This document shows, piece by piece, positions 1 to 7,843 of a stretch of DNA of 64,000 nt (position 1 is its first letter; each line of letters starts with the position of its first letter). A program made the position numbers and the translations under genes. Source of the stretch: Rhizobium rhizoryzae (lineage in GTDB: Bacteria > Pseudomonadota > Alphaproteobacteria > Rhizobiales > Rhizobiaceae); NCBI RefSeq assembly GCF_011046895.1, contig NZ_CP049250.1:1524501-1588500 (forward strand), written 5' to 3'. The notes beneath the pieces were generated by a model, which saw only the letters and a list, made by a program, of their open reading frames with translations, did no database searches and was not told the DNA's origin.

Positions 1-1541
1 GCTTTCAGCCGGATGACGTTCATGGCGTGAGTGAAGTCATCGACCACTCGGCCTATCGCTGGCGTGCCCGCTCGTGGAAAGGGCGACCGGTCGAAGAACT
101 GGTCTTCTACGAAATGCATATCGGCGCTTTCACGGCTGAAGGTACATTCAAGGCAGCCATCGACAAGCTTGACCATCTGGCAGGCCTTGGCATTACCGCG
201 CTGCAGATCATGCCGATTGCCGATTTTCCAGGGAGTTATGGCTGGGGTTATGATGGCGTCATGCCCTATGCCCCTGAGAGCAGCTATGGTCGGCCAGACG
301 ATCTGATGGCGCTGATCGACGCCGCGCACGAGCGCGGGCTCTGCGTCTTTCTCGATGTCGTCTACAATCACTTCGGGCCGGACGGGAATTACCTGCCCGC
401 CTACGCGCCCATTTTCACCGATCACCACAAGACGCCATGGGGCAATGGCATCAATTTCGATGCCGAGCACAGCGAGGCTGTACGCAGCTTCATGATCGAG
501 AACGCCATCTATTGGGTCCGGGATTTCCGTTTCGACGGGCTGCGGCTCGATGCGGTCCATGCCATCAAGGACGACAGTGAAGAGCATCTTCTCAAGGCTC
601 TCGCGCGACGTGTCAGGGCTGAGGCTGGCGACCGCCACGTCCATCTCGTGGTCGAAAACGAGAACAATGACAGCGATCTGCTGGAACGGGATGCGGATGG
701 TCGGCCGATGTATTTCACCGCACAGTGGAATGACGATATCCATCACGTTCTGCATATTGCCGGAACCGGCGAGACCTTCGGCTATTACAAGGACTTCGCG
801 GATGATCCCGCAAAACTTGGCAAAGCGCTGGCGGAGGGCTTCGTCTACCAGGGTGAGATGATGGAATATCGGGGCGAGGCGAGGGGCAAGCCCAGCGCTC
901 ACCTTCCGCCGACCGCCTTCATTTCGTTCATGCAGAACCATGACCAGATCGGCAATCGGGCGCTGGGTGACCGGATGATTGCCTCGCAACCGCTTGACAG
1001 AATGAAGGCTCTGGCCGTTTGCTATCTCCTGTCGCCGCAACTGCCTATGCTGTTCATGGGGGAAGAGTTCGGCGCGAAACAACCGTTTCCGTTCTTCTGC
1101 GACTTCAACGAAGAGCTGAACGAGAAGGTGCGCAAAGGCAGACGGGAAGAGCTCTCCCGCTTGCCCGGCTTCGACGCAGACGATCTGCCGGATCCGACAG
1201 CCCGCGACACTTTCGAGATGGCGAAGCTCGATTGGACGGAGCTCTCTTCTTCCGTGTCCCGCGAGATCACGGCTTTCTATCGCAATATCCTCAATGTCCG
1301 TCATCGGATCGTGGTGCCACTTCTGGCGAGCGGAAGCACGGCCCCAGCCGCCTACGAGAACCATGGGTCAGCGGTCCTTGTTCGCTGGGATTTTGGCGCC
1401 AGACAATTGACGCTGATGGCCAATCTTGCGGACGAGGATGTTTCGTTCGAACCGGAAGGTGACATGATCTTCCAGTTCGGCGCCGTTTCCGGCGGCAAGG
1501 CTGGTCCCTGGTCGGTCGTATGGAGTGTGTCGGATGCCTGA
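1..1541 (+). CDS. treZ: Malto-oligosyltrehalose trehalohydrolase, 5' end outside window
   Basis: Releases trehalose from maltooligosyl-trehalose, the second step of the TreY/TreZ route from glycogen to trehalose. The frame is open from base 3, so the gene starts upstream; GTG 27 is only an internal codon. About 512 residues are visible of the usual 580-600, so roughly the N-terminal early-set domain is missing. GH13 motifs are present: DVVYNH, DGLRLDAVHAI (nucleophile Asp), VVENEN (acid/base Glu) and SFMQNHDQIGNRA (transition-state Asp). The stop overlaps the malQ start by 8 bases, so the two are translationally coupled. treY or glg genes are expected to the left. Family assignment is secure. 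Confidence 0.93.
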   Translation, partial: FQPDDVHGVSEVIDHSAYRWRARSWKGRPVEELVFYEMHIGAFTAEGTFKAAIDKLDHLAGLGITALQIMPIADFPGSYGWGYDGVMPYAPESSYGRPDDLMALIDAAHERGLCVFLDVVYNHFGPDGNYLPAYAPIFTDHHKTPWGNGINFDAEHSEAVRSFMIENAIYWVRDFRFDGLRLDAVHAIKDDSEEHLLKALARRVRAEAGDRHVHLVVENENNDSDLLERDADGRPMYFTAQWNDDIHHVLHIAGTGETFGYYKDFADDPAKLGKALAEGFVYQGEMMEYRGEARGKPSAHLPPTAFISFMQNHDQIGNRALGDRMIASQPLDRMKALAVCYLLSPQLPMLFMGEEFGAKQPFPFFCDFNEELNEKVRKGRREELSRLPGFDADDLPDPTARDTFEMAKLDWTELSSSVSREITAFYRNILNVRHRIVVPLLASGSTAPAAYENHGSAVLVRWDFGARQLTLMANLADEDVSFEPEGDMIFQFGAVSGGKAGPWSVVWSVSDA

Positions 1542-3390
1542 CGAGAAGCAATCGCGCACTAAGACAGCACCTAGTGATCCAGCGCTTGATGCCCTGGCGC
1601 AAAGTCATGGTATTGCGCCCACACGGCCTGAGCCGGATGGGACCGAGGTGCCCGTCAGCGACGAGACGAAGCGCAAGCTACTCGCAGCGCTGAATGTGGA
1701 TATCGAAGCCGAAAAACTGGACGGAAGCGGGTGCTTTCTGCCCGATTTCTTGAGGGATGCTCCGGTCTGGGGCATTTCCGTTCAGCTCTACGAGCTGCAG
1801 TCCCCCAGAAATTGGGGGATCGGTGATTTTGCCGATCTGTCAGAGCTTTGCGCTATGGCAGGTGATTGGGGAGCCGATTTCGTCGGCCTCAACCCGCTCC
1901 ATGCTCCGTTCCTTGCAGATCCCGCCCGCTGCAGTCCCTATGAGCCGTCCAACAAACGCTGGCTCAATCCGCTTTATATTGCCGTGGACAGACTTGAAGA
2001 ATGGACGGGATCTGAGGAGGATATAGATGCCATCGCCGCTCTGAGATCCGCTGACCTTGTGGACTACAGGAAGGTTGCGGACCTCAAGATGACAGTCCTG
2101 CGTCGCTATTGGCAGGACTGGCGCGGGGGTAACATAAAGACCAGCCTGCTCGATGCATCAAAATTCGAGCAGTTCGAGCTGGCGGGTGGTGAAAGCCTGC
2201 GCCTCCATGCGCTTTTCGAGGTGATTTCCGCGGAGCAGGTTCGCACTGGTGGTTCAGCAGGCTGGCGCAACTGGCCGGAGGAACTTCAGGATCCGCAAAA
2301 CGCAGCGGTTCGCGAGTTTGCTCAGTCTCGCCTGTCGGAAACGGAGTTTTACATCTGGCTGCAATGGATCGCGCATTTGCAGCTGGAGGAGGCGGCTCAG
2401 GCTGCCCGTCACGCAGGCCTTCGGATTGGCCTTTATCTTGATCTTGCAGTCGGCGAAGCCCTTGATGGATCCGCAACCTGGAGCGAGCGGGACGTTTATG
2501 TCGCCTCCGCGAGTGTTGGGGGGCCGCCTGACCCTTGGGCTATCACAGGGCAGGACTGGCGACTGGCTGCCTATCTGCCCAACCGGATCGCGGATGGCGA
2601 GCTTTCACCCTATCGGTCCATGATCGATTCAGCCATGCGCTATGCGGGGGCGATCCGCATCGATCACGCGGCTGCGCTCAGCCGGTTGTTTCTGGTCCCC
2701 TTTGATGGAACACCTGCGGACGGGGCCTATGTAGATTATCCAAAGGCAGATCTCATCAAGGTTTTGCAGGAAGCCTCTCATGCGCACCGGTCCATCGTCA
2801 TCGGAGAGGATCTTGGAAATCTTCCCGAGGGTCTGAAGGAGGATTTGCAGGACGCCAATATCCTGTCTTACCGGATCTTTTCCTACGAAAAGGATGACGA
2901 CGGTTTCATTCCAGCGGAAGACTATCCTGAACTCGCGCTCGCCTGTGTATCGACCCATGACCACCAGACACTCGAAGGCTGGTGGAAGGGCGCGGATGTT
3001 CAGGCCCGGATCGATCATGATCTGGTACCGGCGGCACTGGCGCAGAAGGATCTGGACCTGCGCAAGCAGGAACGGCTCGAGATATGCGAACTTTTGGAAA
3101 GCGCAGGTTTCAAGGCGCCGGATCCGCAGGAGTTGAAGCTAGATTCGCAAGAGCTGGACCGGTTCATCATCGATCTGCATACGCTTCTGGCGCAAAGCCC
3201 GAGCCTGCTCTTCTCCGTCCGTCTCGCTGACCTGACGAAGGAGCCGCAACCGACCAATATTCCGGGCACCAGCACCAGCCATCCGAACTGGCGTACCCGC
3301 CTGTCGGTTACGCTGGAAGACCTGGATGAGCTACCGCTTGTTCAGGATGTGACGGATGCACTGCGACGCGTAAGGCCGAAGTCATTCTAG
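1534..3390 (+). CDS. malQ: 4-alpha-glucanotransferase (amylomaltase)
   Basis: Transfers alpha-1,4-glucan segments between maltodextrins (GH77, cytoplasmic). The 618 residues fit the longer bacterial MalQ type. Visible motifs are WGISVQLYELQSPRNWGIGDF near the start of the barrel, RIDHAAALSRLFLVP (nucleophile Asp), VIGEDLGNLP (acid/base Glu) and STHDHQTLEGWW (third carboxylate). ATG 1534 is chosen because GGAGTG lies 6 bases upstream; the in-frame GTG 1525 lacks this. It overlaps treZ by 8 bases and is the last gene of the operon, which probably recycles maltodextrins left by trehalose and glycogen turnover. It converges on cysG with a 22-base gap. Confidence 0.93.
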   Translation: MPDEKQSRTKTAPSDPALDALAQSHGIAPTRPEPDGTEVPVSDETKRKLLAALNVDIEAEKLDGSGCFLPDFLRDAPVWGISVQLYELQSPRNWGIGDFADLSELCAMAGDWGADFVGLNPLHAPFLADPARCSPYEPSNKRWLNPLYIAVDRLEEWTGSEEDIDAIAALRSADLVDYRKVADLKMTVLRRYWQDWRGGNIKTSLLDASKFEQFELAGGESLRLHALFEVISAEQVRTGGSAGWRNWPEELQDPQNAAVREFAQSRLSETEFYIWLQWIAHLQLEEAAQAARHAGLRIGLYLDLAVGEALDGSATWSERDVYVASASVGGPPDPWAITGQDWRLAAYLPNRIADGELSPYRSMIDSAMRYAGAIRIDHAAALSRLFLVPFDGTPADGAYVDYPKADLIKVLQEASHAHRSIVIGEDLGNLPEGLKEDLQDANILSYRIFSYEKDDDGFIPAEDYPELALACVSTHDHQTLEGWWKGADVQARIDHDLVPAALAQKDLDLRKQERLEICELLESAGFKAPDPQELKLDSQELDRFIIDLHTLLAQSPSLLFSVRLADLTKEPQPTNIPGTSTSHPNWRTRLSVTLEDLDELPLVQDVTDALRRVRPKSF

Positions 3391-3412
3391 GGAGAGCTGT
3401 CGACAGGCAGCG

Positions 3413-4927
3413 CTACCCTGTGATGGTTCCAAACGTTGCAATGGTGTCGGTCTCTGACCTTTCACCATCGGCGCGCTTCGCCTTGATGAATGCATCGCCG
3501 ATGCCGATCAGGACCGGGTTGTGATAGCCGATTTCGCCCATGGCCTGTGGCATATCGGACAGCATTCCCACCCAGCGCTGTTCGTCGTCACGCGCAATCG
3601 AACTAAGGATGACGGCTGGTGTCGACGGGCTCATGCCGAAGCCTGTCAGTTTATCCGTGATGGCTTTTGCTGTACGTCCGCCCATATAGAAAATCGTGGT
3701 CACGGACGGGTCCGCCAGCTTTGACCAGTCGAGATCTGTGGGCAATTCGCCTTTCCGCGAATGACCGGTCACGAAACGCACAGACTGCGCATGATCGCGA
3801 TGCGTCAGGGACACGCCGAGACGCGCCGCCATGGCCGTGGCGGAGGTGATGCCGGGAACGATCTCGACCGGAATGTTTTCCCGTTCCAGGCTTTCGATTT
3901 CTTCGCCCGCACGCCCGAAGATCATCGGGTCACCGGATTTCAGGCGCACGACGCGCTTGCCGGATTTGGCGAGGGCAACCATCGTGGCGTTGATGTCTTC
4001 CTGCTTGCAGCTTTCACGGCCACCGCGTTTGCCGACCAGCATGCGCTTTGCTTCGCGCCTTGCCAGTTCCAGCACATCAGATGACACGAGATCGTCGAAC
4101 AGGATGACATCCGCCGATTGAAGTGCGCGCACCGCCTTCAATGTCAGAAGCTCCGCATCGCCAGGGCCTGCGCCAACCAGGGTCACCTTGCCAGTGCCGG
4201 TCTCTGTTTCGCTTGCACGTGCAATAGCCTCCGCTTCACGAACGAGCGTATCGCCTATATTTTCAGCAGGTTTTTCACGGAAGACACGGTCTACGAAGCG
4301 TTCCCAGAAGGTGCGGCGCTCGGTTCCAGGGTTCAGCCGCTCGTTGATCACGCCGCGGATGGACTGCGCGATTTCCGCCCAGCTTTTCAGCGTCGGCGGA
4401 AGCAGGGTCTCGATGCGGCGACGGATCGCCTGACCCAGAATGGGCGCCGCACCATCAGTCGAAATGCCGATGATGACCGGAGAGCGGTTGACGATGGAGC
4501 CGAACTGGAACTCGCAGAAGGCAGGCTTATCGATGACGTTGACCGGAACACGCGCCGCCTTGGCCGCGCAGTAGAACGCCTTCGCGTCCTCATCCGTTTC
4601 GCAGTCGCCAAGCGCGATCGCTGCTCCCTCGAAGGAGGTGATCGACCATGGCCTGTCATGATGGGTCAACCGAGGCTGCTGCGACGCTGCGTCGTTCGCC
4701 AGCAGTTGTCGAAACGTGTCTGAAAGCTCATCGGCTAGACAATAGAGATCGACGAAAGCGCCGCAGGCTACCAGAAGCTCGGCCTTCCAGGCTGCACCCT
4801 CTGAGCCGCCCGCCAAGACAACCCGTCTGTCGGTCAGGTCCAGGAAGACCGGCAATTTTGCAAGCGGCTCCATCCGGGCAGGCGCGCCCCGGCGGCTATC
4901 GTTTTGCAAAGGATGCAGTGCGCTCAT
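3413..4927 (-). CDS. cysG: Siroheme synthase (bifunctional CysG)
   Basis: Makes siroheme, the cofactor of sulfite and nitrite reductases, from uroporphyrinogen III. The N-terminal ~200 residues are the precorrin-2 dehydrogenase/ferrochelatase module (PVFLDLTDRRVVLAGG, then a dimerisation region ending ERRTFWERFVDRVF). The C-terminal ~250 residues are the SAM-dependent methyltransferase, with VTLVGAGPGDAELLT, VRLKSGDPMIFGRAGEE and VPGITSATA. ATG 4927 (MSALHPL) has AGGAG 7 bases upstream; the open frame to 5056 has no family support. The protein is 504 residues. Unlike many rhizobial loci there is no sulfite reductase or DUF2849 gene beside it; the left neighbour is convergent malQ and the right is a 0.7-kb non-coding stretch. 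Confidence 0.93.
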   Translation of the reverse strand: MSALHPLQNDSRRGAPARMEPLAKLPVFLDLTDRRVVLAGGSEGAAWKAELLVACGAFVDLYCLADELSDTFRQLLANDAASQQPRLTHHDRPWSITSFEGAAIALGDCETDEDAKAFYCAAKAARVPVNVIDKPAFCEFQFGSIVNRSPVIIGISTDGAAPILGQAIRRRIETLLPPTLKSWAEIAQSIRGVINERLNPGTERRTFWERFVDRVFREKPAENIGDTLVREAEAIARASETETGTGKVTLVGAGPGDAELLTLKAVRALQSADVILFDDLVSSDVLELARREAKRMLVGKRGGRESCKQEDINATMVALAKSGKRVVRLKSGDPMIFGRAGEEIESLERENIPVEIVPGITSATAMAARLGVSLTHRDHAQSVRFVTGHSRKGELPTDLDWSKLADPSVTTIFYMGGRTAKAITDKLTGFGMSPSTPAVILSSIARDDEQRWVGMLSDMPQAMGEIGYHNPVLIGIGDAFIKAKRADGERSETDTIATFGTITG

Positions 4928-5125
4928 TTCAGGTCTCCTGCGGGCATTTCTCTCGTTTCTCGGTGCAACGAGTGTCCGGCACGTCTTGATCTTCGCAAAT
5001 TCCTGCCAGAGGAAGCCACGTCCCGGCAAGGAATAATCCTGCAAAAAGCTTGCCATTCATGGAAAACCGAACCGAACATTCTTAATCATCCGCCGTTTTT
5101 CATAGTCCGCAACCCGACCACCGCC

Positions 5126-5484
5126 TTAGAGCGGGGTTCGACCTGATTGAATCATTCTGCGACAATGGATTTTCGTCAGGATCAAGGATTTTGCCGAAGG
5201 GCATATCTGGATATACGTCCGAGGCGAAAGCCGCCGATAGTGGCGAAAATACATGTCGCCCACCGGCCACGCCGCTTTGCCGAGGCAAAGCGACAAGCGT
5301 GTCCGGCACTTCAAATGCTTGCCGGATTGCAAGGCAATCCGGCGGGAGGGTTGGCCGAAACCGGCCGTCCACTTTGTCGAAGGGCTTGGGCGTAGCTTAA
5401 GGCTACGCCACGCGCCCTTCTCCTCGTGGAACGAACCGGTTTTGGCCAACAGAATTGGTCCAATCAGATCGAATCCCGTTCTAA
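5126..5484. repeat. 359-bp non-coding element with 28-nt terminal inverted repeats
   Basis: The 707 bases between cysG and the LacI gene hold no convincing gene but do hold this element. Left end 5126-5153 and right end 5457-5484 are inverted copies matching at 23 of 28 positions, and all five differences are transitions. Inside are perfect hairpins: 5274-5291 (GCTTTGCC/GGCAAAGC, 2-nt loop), 5322-5342 (9-bp stem, 3-nt loop) and 5389-5409 (GGCGTAGC/GCTACGCC). No transposase and no clear target duplication are visible. It resembles a MITE or the palindromic mosaic elements (RIME-like) described in Rhizobiaceae; the class is inference. Confidence 0.6.
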
Positions 5485-5604
5485 GCAAGTGTTTTGAACC
5501 GACTGTGGTTGAGAAGCCGATTGCGTCCAGCACCCTGACGGCTTTAGGAAGAATGGAAGCCTCTGTCACGAGGGGCTAGACAGTTTTAGCAATCCTTATT
5601 ATCC

Positions 5605-5620
5605 GATTAAACGATTAACC
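5605..5620. promoter_or_regulatory. Candidate LacI-type operator
   Basis: GATTAAACGATTAACC is an imperfect 16-bp palindrome centred on CG, the usual geometry of LacI-family operators, ending 14 bases before the regulator's ATG. An overlapping GATTA-N3-TAATC lies at 5613-5625. Autoregulation of the operon is the likely use (inference). Confidence 0.45.
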
Positions 5621-5634
5621 TAATCCGGTGCGGT

Positions 5635-6663
5635 ATGAAGCCCAAGCCCAAACTCACTCTGCTGGCCGAAACGTTCAACGTCTCCGTGGCGACGGTGTCG
5701 AATGCGTTGTCGGGCAAGGGAAGGATTTCGCCGGACCTTGCGCAACGCATTCGCGACAGGGCCCGTGAGATCGGTTATGTGCCCAGCAGCGCCGGGCGGG
5801 CGCTCAGGACAGGTCGCAGCGGCGTATTGGGGCTGGTTCTTCCGGACATTTCCAATCCGCTGTTTCCGCAGATCGCTCAGGCTATCGAGCAGGCCGCATC
5901 GACCTGCGGCTACGGCGTCCTGATCGGCGATGCACGCGGCAGCACGGAAGGACAGTCGGAAGCGATCAATCGGCTCCTCGAGCGCGGCGTGGACGGCATG
6001 CTGGTGATTCCCAGACGTGGAACCCGGGTAACCGATATCGGACGGCCGCTCGCCATGATCGATTCCCCATCCACGCCCGGCAATACCGTCTCTGCCGATC
6101 ATCATGACGGCGGTGTGAAGATGGGCGCCTATCTCGCGGAACTCGGTCACCGGCATGTGCTGATCGTCGCGATGAGCTCGCGCTCGATTGTGCAGGCGGA
6201 TCGGATCGAGGGACTGAAGCAGGGATTGGGTGAACAGGCGCGGGTCGAATTGATCTTCACGGAGGATCTTGCCGAGCAGGACGGAGCCGTTGGCTCTCTT
6301 GGGCTCGCTAGTTACGTTGCGCGTGGCGTAACTGCCGTCGCAACACTGTCCGACCTGACCGCGCTGCGAGTGCTGACCGAACTTCAGGGTGCGGGTTTGA
6401 GTGTTCCGGACCGCGTCAGCGTCACGGGCTTCGACGACCTGATCTGGTCGTCGGCCATCACGCCGGGTCTGACGACGATGCGGGCCGACATGGCCGAAAT
6501 CGGACGTATCGTGGTTGAAGCGCTTGTAAAGTCGATCGAACGGCCGGAGCAGGCCGAGCGAACACAAAGCGGAACCGTGAAGGCAAGTCCCGATCGCGTT
6601 GCCATGGAACTTCTCATCCGGGCATCCTCCGGCAAGGCACGACATTTCGAGGTGACATCATGA
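5635..6663 (+). CDS. LacI-family transcriptional regulator
   Basis: 342-residue DNA-binding repressor. The N-terminal helix-turn-helix is clear (TLLAETFNVSVATVSNALSGKG, residues ~8-29), followed by the hinge (SSAGRALRTGRSGVLGLVLPDISNPLF) and a periplasmic-binding-protein-like effector domain ending in the usual VSVTGFDDL. It is the first gene of a tightly coupled operon with a nucleoside hydrolase and adenine deaminase, so a nucleoside or purine is the probable inducer (inference). A CG-centred palindrome just upstream of the ATG is a likely autoregulatory site. The stop overlaps the next ORF as ATGA. Confidence 0.9.
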   Translation: MKPKPKLTLLAETFNVSVATVSNALSGKGRISPDLAQRIRDRAREIGYVPSSAGRALRTGRSGVLGLVLPDISNPLFPQIAQAIEQAASTCGYGVLIGDARGSTEGQSEAINRLLERGVDGMLVIPRRGTRVTDIGRPLAMIDSPSTPGNTVSADHHDGGVKMGAYLAELGHRHVLIVAMSSRSIVQADRIEGLKQGLGEQARVELIFTEDLAEQDGAVGSLGLASYVARGVTAVATLSDLTALRVLTELQGAGLSVPDRVSVTGFDDLIWSSAITPGLTTMRADMAEIGRIVVEALVKSIERPEQAERTQSGTVKASPDRVAMELLIRASSGKARHFEVTS

Positions 6664-6920
6664 GCGGATCTGTCACTTCCGGCCGGCACGGTCGTATTTT
6701 GGCCTTGGTTGTGATTTGTAGTACGTTTCTAGCATTCAGCATCCCCCGATTCAAAGCTGGTCAGGTTCGCGACCTGTTCCTCATTGCCGGTCCTACTCCG
6801 GAAGCGGCGGAGTTTGCCCGGTCGTCGCGCGCGATGCACACGGCATCAGGTCTTTTCCGTGTCATCGTGCGCGGCCTTTTTGGGTCGCAGCCACGCCCAT
6901 CCCTGCCGGGAGCGGCTTGA
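6660..6920 (+). CDS. Small ORF of unknown function coupled to its neighbours
   Basis: 86 residues, not recognised. Residues ~13-30 (ILALVVICSTFLAFSIP) are hydrophobic enough for one membrane segment or a signal anchor; the rest is Arg-rich without known motifs. The argument for a real gene is its junctions: the start overlaps the LacI stop as ATGA and its stop overlaps the hydrolase ATG as TGATG, so it fills the gap exactly. It could instead be a decayed permease remnant or an untranslated spacer that happens to be open. Confidence 0.4.
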   Translation: MSGSVTSGRHGRILALVVICSTFLAFSIPRFKAGQVRDLFLIAGPTPEAAEFARSSRAMHTASGLFRVIVRGLFGSQPRPSLPGAA

Positions 6921-7843
6921 TGGGCGTGTGGATCGACACCGACATGGGTTTCGACGACATCGTTGCCTTGCTGGTCGTTTGTCACAGCACGGAGGTCATC
7001 GATGGCGTGTCGCTGGTTTTCGGCAACGCACCGCTTGCGCAGGTGGAAAAGAATGCCGCTGGCGCCGCTTATGTTTTTGACTGGCGCTTTCCCATTCATC
7101 GCGGTCGGGCACTGCCTGTTCTGAGCGTTCTTGAAACGGCACAGAGCATTCTCGGAACCGGAGGCATGCCGTCAACGGGGCTGCATCTGCCGATGGAGTT
7201 GACCCTCGATGACACGTCCTCCGCTTTCGATGCCTTGTCCGGCTATCTTCAATCGGGCGAAGACCGACGCATTCTCGCGCTTGGTCCACTGACCAATCTG
7301 GCTGCACTCGTTCTTGCCCGACCCGAACTGGCGTGTCGCATCGGCGAGCTTGTCTGGATGGGCGGAGGACTGACAACCGGCAACCATACCGCTTCTGCAG
7401 AATTCAACGCACTGGCCGATCCTGAGGCGCTTGCCATCCTGCTTGCCCAGAATGTGCCGGTCCGGATGGTGGATCTTGACCTTTGCCGAAAGGTGCTGGC
7501 CGGTCCCTCCGACGTTCTTCCCATCCGCCATGCAAGAGGCAAGAATGCGAGACTGCTTGCCGACCTTCTGGAAGGCTTCATCAATATCGCCATCAGCCGC
7601 GGGCGTAGCGCCATGTCGCTTTACGATGCCGTTGCAGCCGTTGCCTTCACGCGGCCGGAGCTCGTGTCCTGGCGAGCGGCTCGCCTTGACGTAGAGCTTT
7701 CCGGCACCCACACCCGTGGCAGGACCGTGATCGAGTCCCGCACCGGCCGGTCACCCTTCAATGCCTTTTTTGCGCAAGACATCGATGTCGATGCCGCGCG
7801 CGATCTCATCTTGCAAGTTCTGAAAGTCGAAGCCAGCCGATGA
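6920..7843 (+). CDS. Inosine/uridine-preferring nucleoside hydrolase family protein
   Basis: Hydrolyses the N-glycosidic bond of nucleosides to base and ribose. The N-terminal Asp cluster binding calcium and ribose is present but one residue off the usual DTDxGxDD form (WIDTDMGFDDIVAL). ILALGPLTNLAAL and the Gly-rich VWMGGG follow, with an AEFNALADPEA segment equivalent to the family's EFN.xxDPEA. 307 residues is normal. ATG 6920 is preferred over TTG 6917. The stop overlaps adenine deaminase as ATGA, which supports adenosine or deoxyadenosine as substrate, the freed adenine going to the next enzyme. Substrate is inferred from context. Confidence 0.88.
   Translation: MGVWIDTDMGFDDIVALLVVCHSTEVIDGVSLVFGNAPLAQVEKNAAGAAYVFDWRFPIHRGRALPVLSVLETAQSILGTGGMPSTGLHLPMELTLDDTSSAFDALSGYLQSGEDRRILALGPLTNLAALVLARPELACRIGELVWMGGGLTTGNHTASAEFNALADPEALAILLAQNVPVRMVDLDLCRKVLAGPSDVLPIRHARGKNARLLADLLEGFINIAISRGRSAMSLYDAVAAVAFTRPELVSWRAARLDVELSGTHTRGRTVIESRTGRSPFNAFFAQDIDVDAARDLILQVLKVEASR

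Noticed and set aside
5126..5569. 147-residue minus-strand open frame
   Set aside because: Its coding span is the palindromic element itself; composition is Arg/Ser-rich without motif and it has no ribosome-binding site.
5620..6645. 341-residue minus-strand frame opposite the LacI gene
   Set aside because: A shadow: no family features, and the plus strand encodes an unmistakable LacI protein. Similar long shadows opposite dctB/dctD, glgX and hybrid fixL were dropped for the same reason.
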